Shown here: positions 10,789 to 21,052 of the stretch, piece by piece
Numbering within the stretch: position 1 is the first letter of the stretch
Layout: each line of letters starts with the position of its first letter
Assembly (NCBI RefSeq): GCF_950023065.1
Contig: NC_088680.1
Location: 58,441,350 to 58,505,349 of the forward strand
DNA from: Planococcus citri
Lineage: Eukaryota > Arthropoda > Insecta > Hemiptera > Pseudococcidae
Direction: 5' to 3'
DNA: 64,000 nt
Notes under the pieces: generated by a model
Seen by the model: only the letters and a program-made list of their open reading frames with translations
Databases searched by the model: none
What the model was told of the DNA's origin: nothing
Translations under genes and position numbers: made by a program

Positions 10789-13724
10789 GTCACATGAATG
10801 AAGAAACACTTCCATTCCGGCGCAGGTGCAGTAAAAGTTCGAACTTGCAATTCTCGACAAAAACAGCTGTTTTAGGTAGGTAGGCGATGTTTGCAATTTC
10901 GTAAGGTTTATTTCTCGTATTTTTCGCCTCTGTCGATTTAATTTGGCAAATTGCGACAAAACTTTACGATTTGAAATCCTGTTCAACATTCGCACTTGTA
11001 TTGTGTGAATTTCCAAATTCCAAATTTTTCACAAGGTGAACTGAAGTGGTGCACAACCGGTGCAAGCACCTTATGGCCCATTGACCATCGCTACTGTTGA
11101 GTTTTTTAGCTGTGAAACTGAAGGAAAGTTTTTTTTTTTTTTTGGAAAAAAACAAAACAGCTTTTTTTGTTGAAAATAATTAGAGAAACATCATATGATG
11201 AAAAAAACAAGATTAAAACAAATAACAAAAAATTGGAAATTTTTTACTTTTATCACTTTTTCTCATGAAATCATTGAAATACAAGCAAAAAAAACTGACT
11301 AAAAAATTATGAAAAAAAAATGTAGACAAAAATGAAATTTTTCTTGAACGTTTTCCAAGAATTTTAAGCCCCAAAAATCAAAATAAGGTCATGATTTTTG
11401 GGATCTTTTTTGATTTTTTAGTTAACCTACTTGTAATTTGCTTTGTGGCATGCATTAGAAATTTGGAAGAAACCGCTCAAAAAAAATATTGATTGAAATT
11501 TTAACGAATTCATTTGATAGGTATTTTCCAAAATCCCAAAAATAATGATCTCAATGTGATCTTAAAATTCTTCAAAACTGCTTTTGAAAGCCTTGACATA
11601 AAATGTTGATTTTCTTACGAAATTTGAATTCATTTTTTTTTTTTACGTGTCGTATTGACCTTTTTTCAGAACTTTCAAAAATCATAACCCAATTTTGGAG
11701 TTGAAAATTTTTCAAAAATGTAGAAAATATATTTTTGTCTCGAGTAGGTACTTTAATTTCTCCTGAAATCTCAAAACGAGATTTTCAAATAGGTCACATG
11801 GCACTTTTTTTCTTAAAAAGCTCAAAAATCACGACTCGATTTTGGGGCTAAGATTCTTCAAAAAGCTCGAAGTACATTTTCGTCGAAATGTTTGAACTTT
11901 TCGCGAAATTTTAACCTATTTTGATAGGTTGCATGACACCTTTTGAAGAATCCTAAAAAACATGACCTGACTTTGAGGCTCAAAAATTCTTCAATTATGC
12001 TCTAATTTTCGTCGAAATATTTGTTTTTTCCAAAATAAAAATCTTTCCAGATTTATTACATTCAATTCTACAAAAAGTCAGCCAAATTCCAGTTCCCACC
12101 ATTTTTCTGAAATTCCCTCCCTCCCCCCCCCCCCCCGAATACCTTTCCTCGAAAACCATTTTTTTTATTTTTTATTAAGTAAATATGCTCATATTTATAA
12201 GAAAGTCTGTACAAAAGGTCGAATTTACAGAAGGAAGAAAAATTAAAAATTAAAACAAATTCTCCTCTGCAAGGAAAGTTTATAAGTCGTAATATTGGAA
12301 TTTGATCAGTGTGTTTTTCAAAGTTTTCAAAAGTCAAATAATTTTTTAACAGGCTGAATATGAGACGTAATACGTAAGACGTACATATTTATGTGCCGAC
12401 TTAAAATTTTGGAAATTGATCAATTTTTAAAAATTTTGTAAAATATTGACATTAGGTGCTTTGTACGAAATGACTTGGAAATCCAAAGTCGCACCTTTCC
12501 TTTCCACGAGAGCATAATTTTTTAACAAAGTACCATGAAAATGAACAACTCTAGGTATCCCTACTTATTTTCAATTTATTTTCAATGAACATAAATAAAT
12601 TACAATATAATAAACTGAAAAGCATATACACACAGAAAATTGCGAAATATCAAAAAAAAAAAAACAACATACACATGACAGTTTCTTTTATACGAAATAT
12701 CTTGGCAGAATTGATCGGACATCTGTAGTCACTTAAGCAGTATTTTCTTCGATGAATGAAAATCTCACAAAGGAAGGGGTAAGTATTCGATGCTTATAAG
12801 CATGGCAACAATCAATAATATGATCAATATACTCAAAGAACAGAAAAAAATACATCAAATTGTAAAAGAATAGGTGGTGGAAATGACATGGATTTGATAA
12901 AATCCAATATACATTACATAACTTAAAACTAGATAGTCAATTAATCAAAACAAAACTCACTGGAGTAAAATACAAAATACTCAATGGTTGAAAATAACAC
13001 ACGAAGGAATAAAAATAAAAATTAATTTTGTGATTACAAAATATGTAGTTTAAAACACAGATTATTGAAACATAAAATTCATATTGCTGTAAAATTAAGA
13101 AGACGCATCAAAATACAAAATAAGCAGCACCTAAGTAGGTAAAAAATTCACCGCAAAAATTGATAGACAATTATTCAAAAATCAAAACTCACTTGAGTAA
13201 ATACTCAATGGTTAAAAATAAAACACAAAGATAGTAAAATGAAAATTCATTTTGCCATCACAAATAATTTAAAACAAAAGATTATTCAAAATTCAAAATA
13301 AGCGGTAGGTAGGTAGAATTAATTAGATATTCATTAATTAGCTAGTCTCAATAAAGAGACTTATTTGCCGACTTTTATGGAACATGAATAGCACATTTTT
13401 GAAAATTTTTGGTACCTACCTATCTACCTACCTACCTACTTACCCAAACACAAGACACAACACATGAAATTATTAATAATATAAAATAGGTACTCGCCAA
13501 AATTATGTTTCATCAGCTAAACAAAAATATTGCTTAAAATTATCTCCTATCAACGAAAAAATACGCCAAAAACGACAGAATGAATTGCCCAAATTAAGCA
13601 TAGAAAATAAGTTAAATCATTAAAAACGAAATTTGAATAGGTAGGTACTCGACTCAGCCTACACATACTCACCTAAAATACATCGCTATGTACAAAATTA
13701 GCTAGGTAATAATACAAATAAAAA
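10789..13724. other. intergenic, low complexity, no gene seen
   Basis: AT-rich DNA with homopolymer runs, including C-rich tract CCCTCCCCCCCCCCCCCC near 12118-12135. Two related blocks mentioning ACTCAATGGTTRAAAATAA occur near 12980 and 13205, suggesting a diverged local duplication. A GGTA/TACC microsatellite (CTACCTACCTACCTACTTAC) lies near 13425-13443. The part nearest 13724 is probably the 3' UTR of the zinc-finger gene. Confidence 0.5.
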
Positions 13725-15773
13725 TTACATACTGATTGGAATTGGATGGGAAAATCTCCTGTGCATTGCCAGGCTAATTTTCTTCATAAATTTTCCACCA
13801 CATGATGTGCAAACATATTTGCCTGATTTACGCGTATGGCAGATATTATGGTTCTTCAATCCACGAAACAGCTTGAATGATATAGGACAATGCTGGCATT
13901 GAAAGAAATTACCCATACTGCTCGAAAATCGCTCAGTTTCATTTGCTTGTGAAGCAGCAGTTGTATTAGTCACCAAAGGCTGAGTTACAGCTGGACTGGT
14001 ATCTCGAATTGAGGATAACTCCAAGTACGAAGATATCGCCGATCTGTTCTGGTTGGAGAAAATGGATGACACCGATCTCACTCCTCCTGGCGCAGTAGAA
14101 CCAGACGCCACCGATTTCGTTCCTCCTGGCGCAGTAGAACCAGACGCCACCGATTTCGTTCCTCCTGGCGCAGTAGAACCACACGCCACCGATTTCGTTC
14201 CTCCTGGCGAATTTGAACTAGATGCAACCGATTTAACCGGGGATGATTTTTTCGCAGGTTCGCCATCATCTACCTTCTTGAACACGTGGATAAATTTGCT
14301 CACATTATGAGACTGCTCGTGGTTTCTCAAATTTTGTTTCTGTTTGAAAGTAGCAGGACACAACTGGCAATGAAATTGCTTCTGCTCCGCATGTAGCGTC
14401 AAATGCTCCCGAATATCATGCTTCTTAGTGAATGCCTGAGGGCAGTACACGCAGTCGTAATATTTTGGAAGCATGTGCATTTTCATGTGATTTTTCAGGT
14501 CGTTCTTCGAAGCAAAATTGCCCGGACAGAAGGCGCATTCGAACATCTTCTGATGTACCGATTTATGATGAATTAAATGACCCACATCCGTGAACAAAGC
14601 CAGACAATGCTTGCACGAAAAATACCGTACAGTTTGGGTGGACTGGTCTCTAGTTTGTGTAGGGATCTGGATCTCATCTGTTCCGACACCAACATCAGCT
14701 GTACTGTTCAGAGTACTGATGTTTGGTGGAATGAGCGGCGGCAACGGTGTCGGCGTCGGCTGAATGGCTGGCTGAGGCGACGATGTTGCTCTGGTAGAAA
14801 TGAATGGAGTAGGAGTGTGCCAGCTCCGATATCCGCTCCCATTCGCCGTTGAACTGCCACTGATCTCGTTCCAAATCTCTGATTTATCCTCTGCAGCCGG
14901 TATACCATGGTGCCGAGGACTGCACATGTAGCACATTGATCGCGTGATTTCGTGCAGGCAAATGCTCGACCCTTGAGGAACTGGTTCGCCCAGCACTGCT
15001 GGGATTTCTTCAATCTACGAAATCAACAATATCATCATAATAACATGAACATCAGTTCGCAATTGAAATCATTTTTCATGTAGGATATAAATTAGGTAGG
15101 TATAAATTACAATGAAATGCTTACCGCAGAATCGTCATTATTGATATCAACTTGCGAATGAAAAATACAAGGAGGTTCTTTTTTTACTCTGAATCTTCTT
15201 CTCGCAATTTTAACAGCGGTAGTTTGAACCTAGTGAAATGGTAAAAATATTTTTGGTCTTGATTTATGTACTTAACGTTGCTATAATTGTCATGATATAC
15301 CATGACCTAAATTTAATCTACTCACTGCCGCCGACGATGAACAGCTACTAGCTGTAGGAGCTGCTGAAGGTACTGCTACATTTTGCTGTAACAGAAACGA
15401 AAATACAAAGATTTTAATTCAACATTACAAATAGCGACGAGCTTGGATTTGAAATAATTTATTTGGCATATACATATTAATAGAAGCAACAGTTACGATT
15501 TGAAAAGTTGAACAAGCCTTCGAATTCTCGTTCATGGGTTTGTCAACTTTCAAAAAATAGCTCCGCATTTAATAGTTTGTAATTTGACCAAAGATGATGC
15601 GTGATCATAGCAAATATAGTAAATTAACGAAAGAATCTTACAGTAGTCAAGCTTCGTCTTCTTCTTTCTCTAAGGAATTCGTTTACATCTACCCTCGGTA
15701 GAATTACGCATACGGTCTTCTTTAAACCAAAACGTGGCGGCGATGTTTTCTTAGAATATTTTACTCTAGCCAT
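13725..15773 (-). CDS. C2H2 zinc-finger protein, six fingers
   Basis: Probable nuclear DNA-binding protein with unknown targets. Four exons join in phase 0: 15642-15773, 15326-15385, 15125-15229 and 13725-15014, giving 528 aa. The start MARVKYSKK is the only ATG that opens the 5' exon. The N-terminal half is basic then Pro/Ser/Thr-rich. Four fingers form a block (first begins FSCKHCLALF, last ends RNHEQSH). A low-complexity linker has four copies of a 13-residue unit, KSVASGSTAPGGT or close variants. Two more fingers (FQCQHCPISF and YVCTSCGGKF) end the protein. Linkers are not the canonical TGEKP type. I recognise no specific orthologue; it is an insect C2H2 gene of unknown role. Confidence 0.88.
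14083..14215 (-). repeat. in-frame 39-bp minisatellite in the zinc-finger gene
   Basis: Units of 39 bp containing CCTCCTGGCGCAGTAGAACC (plus-strand reading) recur about four times with few differences. Because 39 is a multiple of three, the array encodes 13-residue repeats (KSVASGSTAPGGT) between fingers four and five without breaking the frame. Near-identity of the copies suggests recent or ongoing expansion. Confidence 0.85.
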
Positions 15774-16859
15774 TATATTTATTTCTCCTCGATGAACAAT
15801 AAAACTGATAAAAAAAAGAACGCAAATTAAACAACGTAGATTTTTACATAACCAGAAGCAAACACGCTTCCACAGCCTATACTATTTCATGATTTTTAAT
15901 TAGCCTAATGTTCACATGTCGCACGCCTACGTGCGTTAGCGTTACATACCGTTAAGTTGTCAACGAAACGTAAAATATAAATCCCATCCTGTACTAGAAA
16001 TCCACGATTGAATGGAAGTTTGGAAGATGGTAATGGACTGACAGGCGCCGGGTAGAAACTAGAAACAAAACAACAGAACCCGGAACAAAAGGACAGGTAT
16101 CGCTGCAGCACAGTGCACGACTTACACAAGCGCAGTTGCAGTTGCGCACTCACATTCGTACTTTTTGTTTTTTTTTCTTACAAATTTCGGCTTTTGTAAT
16201 TCATAGTCCATGGACTGCAAGTAGTACCTGATTGTTGAATGAAATCTTTGAACAGACGTGAGCGTAGTAAAAACTGCAAATCGTCAATCAATTCTTAATC
16301 TATCATCTCTTCGGTAGAACTTGAAACAACATAAAATTAGGGTTGTGCTTTCACCTGCAGATCAAAATTGATCGGCATTTCGCTTCCTCTTCGAACATCA
16401 TTTATTCGATGACTCATCTGCAAATGATAACGAATGGGTTTCCACTTCGTAACAACAGAATGAAACGTAGAGTTCTAATTCAGAAAACAGAATATTTTCG
16501 TCTATTCTCTTTTGCCAGTTTCACAGCATATGTAGGACTCGAATTACTCCAAGTATTCGAATGCTTGATACCAAAACCAAGTTCGGTATTCACTCGTAAA
16601 AAATATACGGACTTATTCACAAAACTTGGATCATGTTTTGATCGATACAAATATCAAAATCCACAAAAAAAAACACTCAAGATGATGATGTTCGAGGTAT
16701 AGTTAATCATGCTAGATAAAATTACATTCACCGGTCAATACTAAAGATGACCTAAAATGACGAGCAAACCTTCGCGTACTACAATCGATACAATCAAACC
16801 ACCAAACTAGATTTATAAAAAAATTTTTATTTTCAATAACAAGATTGTTGACAAGAGTT
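15774..16859. other. intergenic between zinc-finger gene and RPLP0
   Basis: The part near 15774 is the zinc-finger gene's 5' flank, including GC-richer sequence around 16060-16150 that may be its promoter. The part near 16860 is the P0 3' flank. Short frames such as 16343-16702 on the plus strand show no motif and I do not call them. Confidence 0.45.
16826..16831 (-). promoter_or_regulatory. polyadenylation signal of RPLP0
   Basis: AATAAA on the minus strand, about 29 nt past the P0 stop codon, implying a very short 3' UTR as is usual for ribosomal protein mRNAs. Confidence 0.6.
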
Positions 16860-18864
16860 TTAATCGAAAAGACCGAAACCCATATCGTCGTCTTCTTCCT
16901 CTGATTCTTCTTTCTCTTCTTTTTTCGGTTCAGCGGCAGCTTTCTCAGCACCGGCGGCTGCGGCAACAGGAGCAGCAACAATAAACTTCGAAGGATCCTA
17001 AAAAAAAACGAACACATCAATACGCTGTTTGACAAAAATAGATTCAAAAAAATGCACGAATACATACTTTCAAATATTCTTTCATTGTTTCAGCTTCCTT
17101 GAATTCAATCTCAGTTTCGGCAGCGATCGACAACAGATTCTTGAATCCGTTGATCAACATATGCGGAACAGATGCAACACAAGGATAGTCGATGGTCAAA
17201 CATACCGCAGCAACGTTGGCAATACCCTGCGTAAAAATAGACAATTAATCGAATGCAATCGTAAACAACACGTAATCGCGAGGATATTTCGGCCTAGTCA
17301 GATAGAACACTCAGCACTGAAAAATCAGTTTGGGAAAGAAGACCAAAGATTGTTTATTATCATCATCTGAGGCAACGTAATCGATAAAAATATTGTAAAC
17401 ATCGTGCAACATGAGAAAATTTACGCCTAGTCAGATAAAACACTCAGCAATGTAAATTCAGTCTGGGAAAGAAGACCAAAGATTGTTTTTTATCATCATT
17501 TAAGGCAACGATATAATGGAAATAGAAAACGAAATAATACCTCCGAGAATTTAGCCAGTAAGTCTTCCGGTTTGATGTCCAAGATTTTGGGTTCGAATAT
17601 GGTACCAGAGTCGTAAACCATCTGAACGGCTAAACCGTAAGAAAAGGGAGAAATGTTCAACATATTCAACAAGGTTGCTTCGGAAGCACCGACTTTGTCG
17701 CCTTCTTTCAAGATGTGAATGTCATTCTGTAAAATTAAAATAGTAATTAATACACTGAAACGTAAGATTTAGAAAAATGAAGCAGAAAAAAATTGAAACT
17801 TACGATAATTTCAATGGTACCCTTCGAAATTTTGGTTGGGATAGAAAGAGCCTGGAAGAAAGATGTTTTTTCAGGACCCAAACCGGTATTCTGAGCTGGG
17901 ATTACTACAGGGCACGGTGCAATAGCTCCGGCACGGGCTGGAGCTTGAACTTTATTTTCCAGCAATTTTTCACGTACTTCGACCAAATCCGATCGGGTGA
18001 ATACGAAACCAACATTACCTTTGATGTGAGGTAAAATTCTACAAAAACAAAAAAATCAAAAATTAATCAAACTGAGATAAAAAGAATATTAACAAAATGC
18101 ACGTACAGGGTTGTGATTTAAATCAGACTATCTTTTCAAACTTCAACAGACAGATACTGCCTACACCAATGGGTTCAGCCATTTCTGGCGTTGGTGAAAT
18201 AACAGCTCTATTAAGACTTGAAAAGGAAATATCATCATTTTAATTGCTACAAAAGTTCATATACTTGAATTTACGATCAGACTGCCTTATCGCTTACTTC
18301 AACAGACAGAACTGCCTACACCAATGGGTTCAGCCATTTCTGGCGTTGGTGAAATAACAGCTCTATTAAGACTTGACAAGGGAATATCATCATTTTAATC
18401 GCTACGAAACTTCATGAACTTAAAACTACGATCAGTGCTTTCTCAATATTTATTCAATACACAGAACCAACGGTTCCATCAAGACGCTAAACTGAATTAT
18501 TACGAAATCGCAAAATATATTCAATTTGTTTCAAATAATAGACTCACTTTTCCAAGGCAGGGTTTCTTTCGATGTGACCACGAATAGCTTTTCTCATCAT
18601 GGTGTTTTTACCCATAAGAACGATACCGCTTCCACGCAACGTGATACGAATGTGTTGCATCTGTTTCGATCCGACATTGTCTGCTCCCACGATGAAACAT
18701 TTCGGGTAATCATCCAATAAGTTCTGTAAATTAAAACAAGGTGAGAAAGCTTACAGGTGTACGACGAATGAAATAAAAGCAAGCAAATTGATCATGAAAC
18801 GCATCCTTACCACTAACTTGAGAAAGTAGTTAGCTTTCCATGTTGCCTTATCCTCTCTACCCAT
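16860..18864 (-). CDS. RpLP0: 60S acidic ribosomal protein P0
   Basis: Core of the ribosomal stalk: it binds 28S rRNA and anchors P1/P2 dimers that recruit elongation factors. Six exons in phase: 18811-18864, 18548-18723, 17804-18038, 17541-17726, 17068-17226 and 16860-16997, giving 315 aa against about 317 in vertebrates. Start MGREDKATWKANYF matches the conserved N-terminus. Visible conserved stretches include MGKNTMMRKAI, GADNVGSKQMQ, GNVGFVFTRSDL, KVGASEATLLNMLNISPFSYG and GFKNLL. An Ala-rich hinge and an acidic tail follow, ending in MGFGLFD, the P-protein terminus that contacts elongation factors. The 17227-17540 and 18039-18547 introns are much longer than the others (70-87 nt), and each carries a duplicated C/D snoRNA-like sequence. 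Ribosomal protein genes are common snoRNA hosts. Confidence 0.98.
17292..17373 (-). ncRNA. C/D box snoRNA, copy 1 (predicted 28S guide)
   Basis: Lies inside a P0 intron on the host strand. Reading the minus strand there is a terminal stem GCCT/AGGC, box C ATGATGA, a guide GGTCTTCTTTCCC followed by AAA and box D' CTGA, a C'-like GTGCTGA, and box D CTGA (18-nt layout typical of the family). The guide is complementary over 13 nt to GGGAAAGAAGACC, a near-universal segment of eukaryotic large-subunit rRNA near the peptidyl-transferase ring. Counting five nucleotides from box D' puts the predicted methylation on the third G of GGGG, which by the E. coli A2058 = yeast G2400 correspondence is yeast Gm2395, assigned to snR190. 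The boxes are seen; the target is inferred from remembered rRNA sequence. Confidence 0.82.
17425..17506 (-). ncRNA. C/D box snoRNA, copy 2 (predicted 28S guide)
   Basis: Second copy, same length (82 nt) as copy 1 and in the same P0 intron, 51 nt upstream in transcript order. It keeps the terminal stem, box C (ATGATGA), the full GGTCTTCTTTCCC guide with identical spacing to box D' CTGA, and box D CTGA. It differs in loop positions and has a weaker C' (TTGCTGA). Guide conservation against surrounding drift argues that both copies are or recently were functional. Two snoRNAs in one intron is unusual but known in insects. Confidence 0.8.
18117..18245 (-). ncRNA. C/D box snoRNA-like RNA with internal hairpin, copy A
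   Basis: In another P0 intron, minus strand. Box C is ATGATGA (complement at 18231-18238) and box D is CTGA (complement at 18123-18126), closed by a weak AT stem, with an internal CTGA. The middle forms a hairpin in which CACCAA pairs with TTGGTG and GCC with GGC around AGAAAT. At about 120 nt it is longer than usual for a guide. The sequence next to box D is GTTTGAAAAGATAGT; I could not assign a target. It could be an orphan snoRNA or a Cajal-body RNA. Confidence 0.55.
18273..18402 (-). ncRNA. C/D box snoRNA-like RNA with internal hairpin, copy B
   Basis: Near-duplicate of copy A in the same intron. Box C ATGATGA and box D CTGA are closed by a perfect CGAT/ATCG terminal stem. The hairpin region and internal CTGA match copy A almost exactly, but the stretch just before box D reads GTAAGCGATAAGGCAGT instead. 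Divergence confined to the position where a guide would sit is what is expected of paralogous guides with different targets. The target is unknown. Confidence 0.58.
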
Positions 18865-19821
18865 CGTGTGTGTAGAGATGACTCAAGATCGTTTAAGGAC
18901 TAAATCAAAATAGAAAACAAAAGTAAAATCAGTATAGAGATGAAAATCAATCTTACTTTGATACTTTAGGCGTTAATTTCCAAGATTTACACGTGTTTTA
19001 CAAAGGTTAGTACGAAGTGTTAGGATGAAACATTTCAACTAAGATCCGGATCGATCCAAAATTGAGTACAAATGGGCACACTTGATGAATAAGTAATTAC
19101 TTGATTGTTTAAATGTTTGAAATTAACTTACTTCGGCAACGAACGAAGAAAAATTAAGGAATTATTAAATTAAAACTGAAAGATGTGCTGTAAAAGACCA
19201 CCACGCGGCATCATTCCGGCTGATAATCTTTTCTGATTTTGCTTTTGCTTTCGAAAACGTTCGAGCAAATTTTTCCTGTGATAAAATGACATCGTCAACA
19301 TCGAATGCCTGAAAATTTTCAGAAAAATAATAGAATTCCATCTGTGATTTTCAAATTTGAGAAATCCATGAAAGTTTCGCAGCTTTTTTTTCAAACTTTT
19401 GCGAAGCTAAACAATGCAACAAATTGCTAATTATCTAAAAATTAAAAATTAAAATCAAATTTGAATTAAAATTGGTTTAAAAAAGCACAACTTTCAAAAA
19501 AATATGAAACTTTTAAAATTATTTTTTCAACACTGTCGCTTCGTCGCGTTTGTTTTCAAAATCTAAAAAAAAAATTTTTTTGATGTTCTCCTCCCTCCCA
19601 CTCCCGCTCCATCGTATACAGAATTTTTCATAAAATTGCACGTAAACTACAACAATTTACAACGCGATAATTTTTACATTTCTGTCGGAAAAAAAGAGAT
19701 TTTCGCTGTGTCAGACGCGTGATTAATCGTAAAATTATACAAGAGAATAACGATGATTTCGTAAGAATAACTTCCAGTATTTTCTATTCAGCATTTCTGT
19801 ACTATTTGTAAATAAAATATC
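18865..19821. other. divergent upstream region of RPLP0 and SRPRB
   Basis: Head-to-head spacer between the minus-strand P0 start and the plus-strand SRP receptor start. It should contain both promoters and 5' UTRs. No gene, repeat or clear core promoter motif was recognised. Short frames here (for example 19170-19394) have no support. Confidence 0.5.
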
Positions 19822-20844
19822 ATGGATCCTATTCACCAGAATATTATATACGTACTCGCCGGAGTACTTCTTTTCGTGATAATAAGTGAGTAAAATTTAA
19901 TCGAAATATCATTTCACATTAGTTTAAAAAAACCAATACAATGCTGTATTGTTTCCAGAGTTGATCATATATTTAGTCAAGAAACACCGCCGTTATCAAG
20001 AGGTATTATTTATGGGCTCCAGTAATAGTGGCAAAACCGTACTGTTTTCCAATTTAATATACAATAGGATCGTATCAACGTACACGTCTATGGTAGAAAA
20101 CAAAGGATCGTATAAAAGTGCCAAGGTATCTATTTTTCGTAGTCTCACCTTCAAGTTCAAAGTGCATCATCATCAGATAAATTTACACCAAAAACACATT
20201 TTTACGTAGCACGAGATCAAAATAACTGATATTCCAGGCAATGAAAGAGTACGTGGGAGGATTTTCGACGAACATAAAGGTTTCGCTCAAGGTATCCTTT
20301 TCATGATCGATTCCGAGGGAATTCAAACCGAATTACGTGAAGTGGCAGAGTGGGTAGACTTTTTAGTACAGTTTATCGATCCCTTAGTTGAATTTGTGTT
20401 CACAGATTGCTCTTTTTTTTAGATTGCTATTCAGCGTTCTGACTGATCCAGTTGTACGTTCTAATTGTAAAGAAGTTTTGATCGTTTGTAATAAACAGGA
20501 TTTACCTCTTGCCAAAGGAACTACCGTTATTCAAATGTTACTCGAAAAAGAATTGTGAGTTCTTATATCTTGAATTTTTTTAATGATTGTTTTGGATTTG
20601 AATCATTCATTTTGTTTGCATTATTTTTCTTAGGAATATGTTGAGAAGTTTGAAAGGAAAACAATTAGATACGACAAGTAACGAATCCGGTAAAAAGAAA
20701 CGACCTTATCTGGGAAGTAGGAAAAAAGATTTCGAATTTTCTCATTTGAAACCATTGAGTGTTTCATTCGCTGAAGCTATTTCATACGGTACTAGTGAAA
20801 ATATACAATTAGACGAAGTCAAGCAATGGTTACAGAAATTTTAA
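19822..20844 (+). CDS. SRPRB: signal recognition particle receptor subunit beta
   Basis: ER membrane GTPase that anchors SRP receptor alpha for co-translational targeting. Five exons in phase: 19822-19885, 19959-20125, 20210-20349, 20423-20554 and 20634-20844, giving 237 aa, slightly shorter than animal orthologues. An N-terminal membrane segment (IIYVLAGVLLFVII) is split by the first intron. GTPase motifs are P-loop GSSNSGKT, G3 DIPGNERVRG and G4 NKQD. The C-terminus has the family's KKDFEFSHLKPLSVSF stretch and ends in VKQWLQKF. The start is the first ATG, directly before the membrane segment. It converges with WASHC5, leaving about 200 nt between the two stop codons. Confidence 0.95.
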
Positions 20845-20994
20845 CTTTGTAAATATGTAAATCTAACGAATCATGTGGATAATGTGTTGTAGTTGCTGTA
20901 TTAATTTTGTACTTCGAATTAATCTTTTAAGTGGTGTCTTCTTCTTTTTTTTACGTCAATTTATAGAAGTGTTTATAACAATAAGAAAACTGTA

Positions 20995-21000
20995 TTTATT
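20995..21000 (-). promoter_or_regulatory. polyadenylation signal of WASHC5
   Basis: AATAAA on the minus strand about 53 nt beyond the WASHC5 stop codon, within the short convergent spacer shared with SRPRB. Confidence 0.45.
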
Positions 21001-21052
21001 GAAAATGACAATGGTAACGATGAGTAAAAAATGTATAAAAATATATATATTA

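Noticed and set aside
14053..14310. Plus-strand frame opposite the zinc-finger repeat
   Set aside because: A shadow of the 39-bp in-frame repeat; the minus-strand fingers define the real gene.
16343..16702. 119-codon plus-strand frame between the zinc-finger gene and RPLP0
   Set aside because: No recognisable domain, no splice context and no codon pattern distinct from the flanks.
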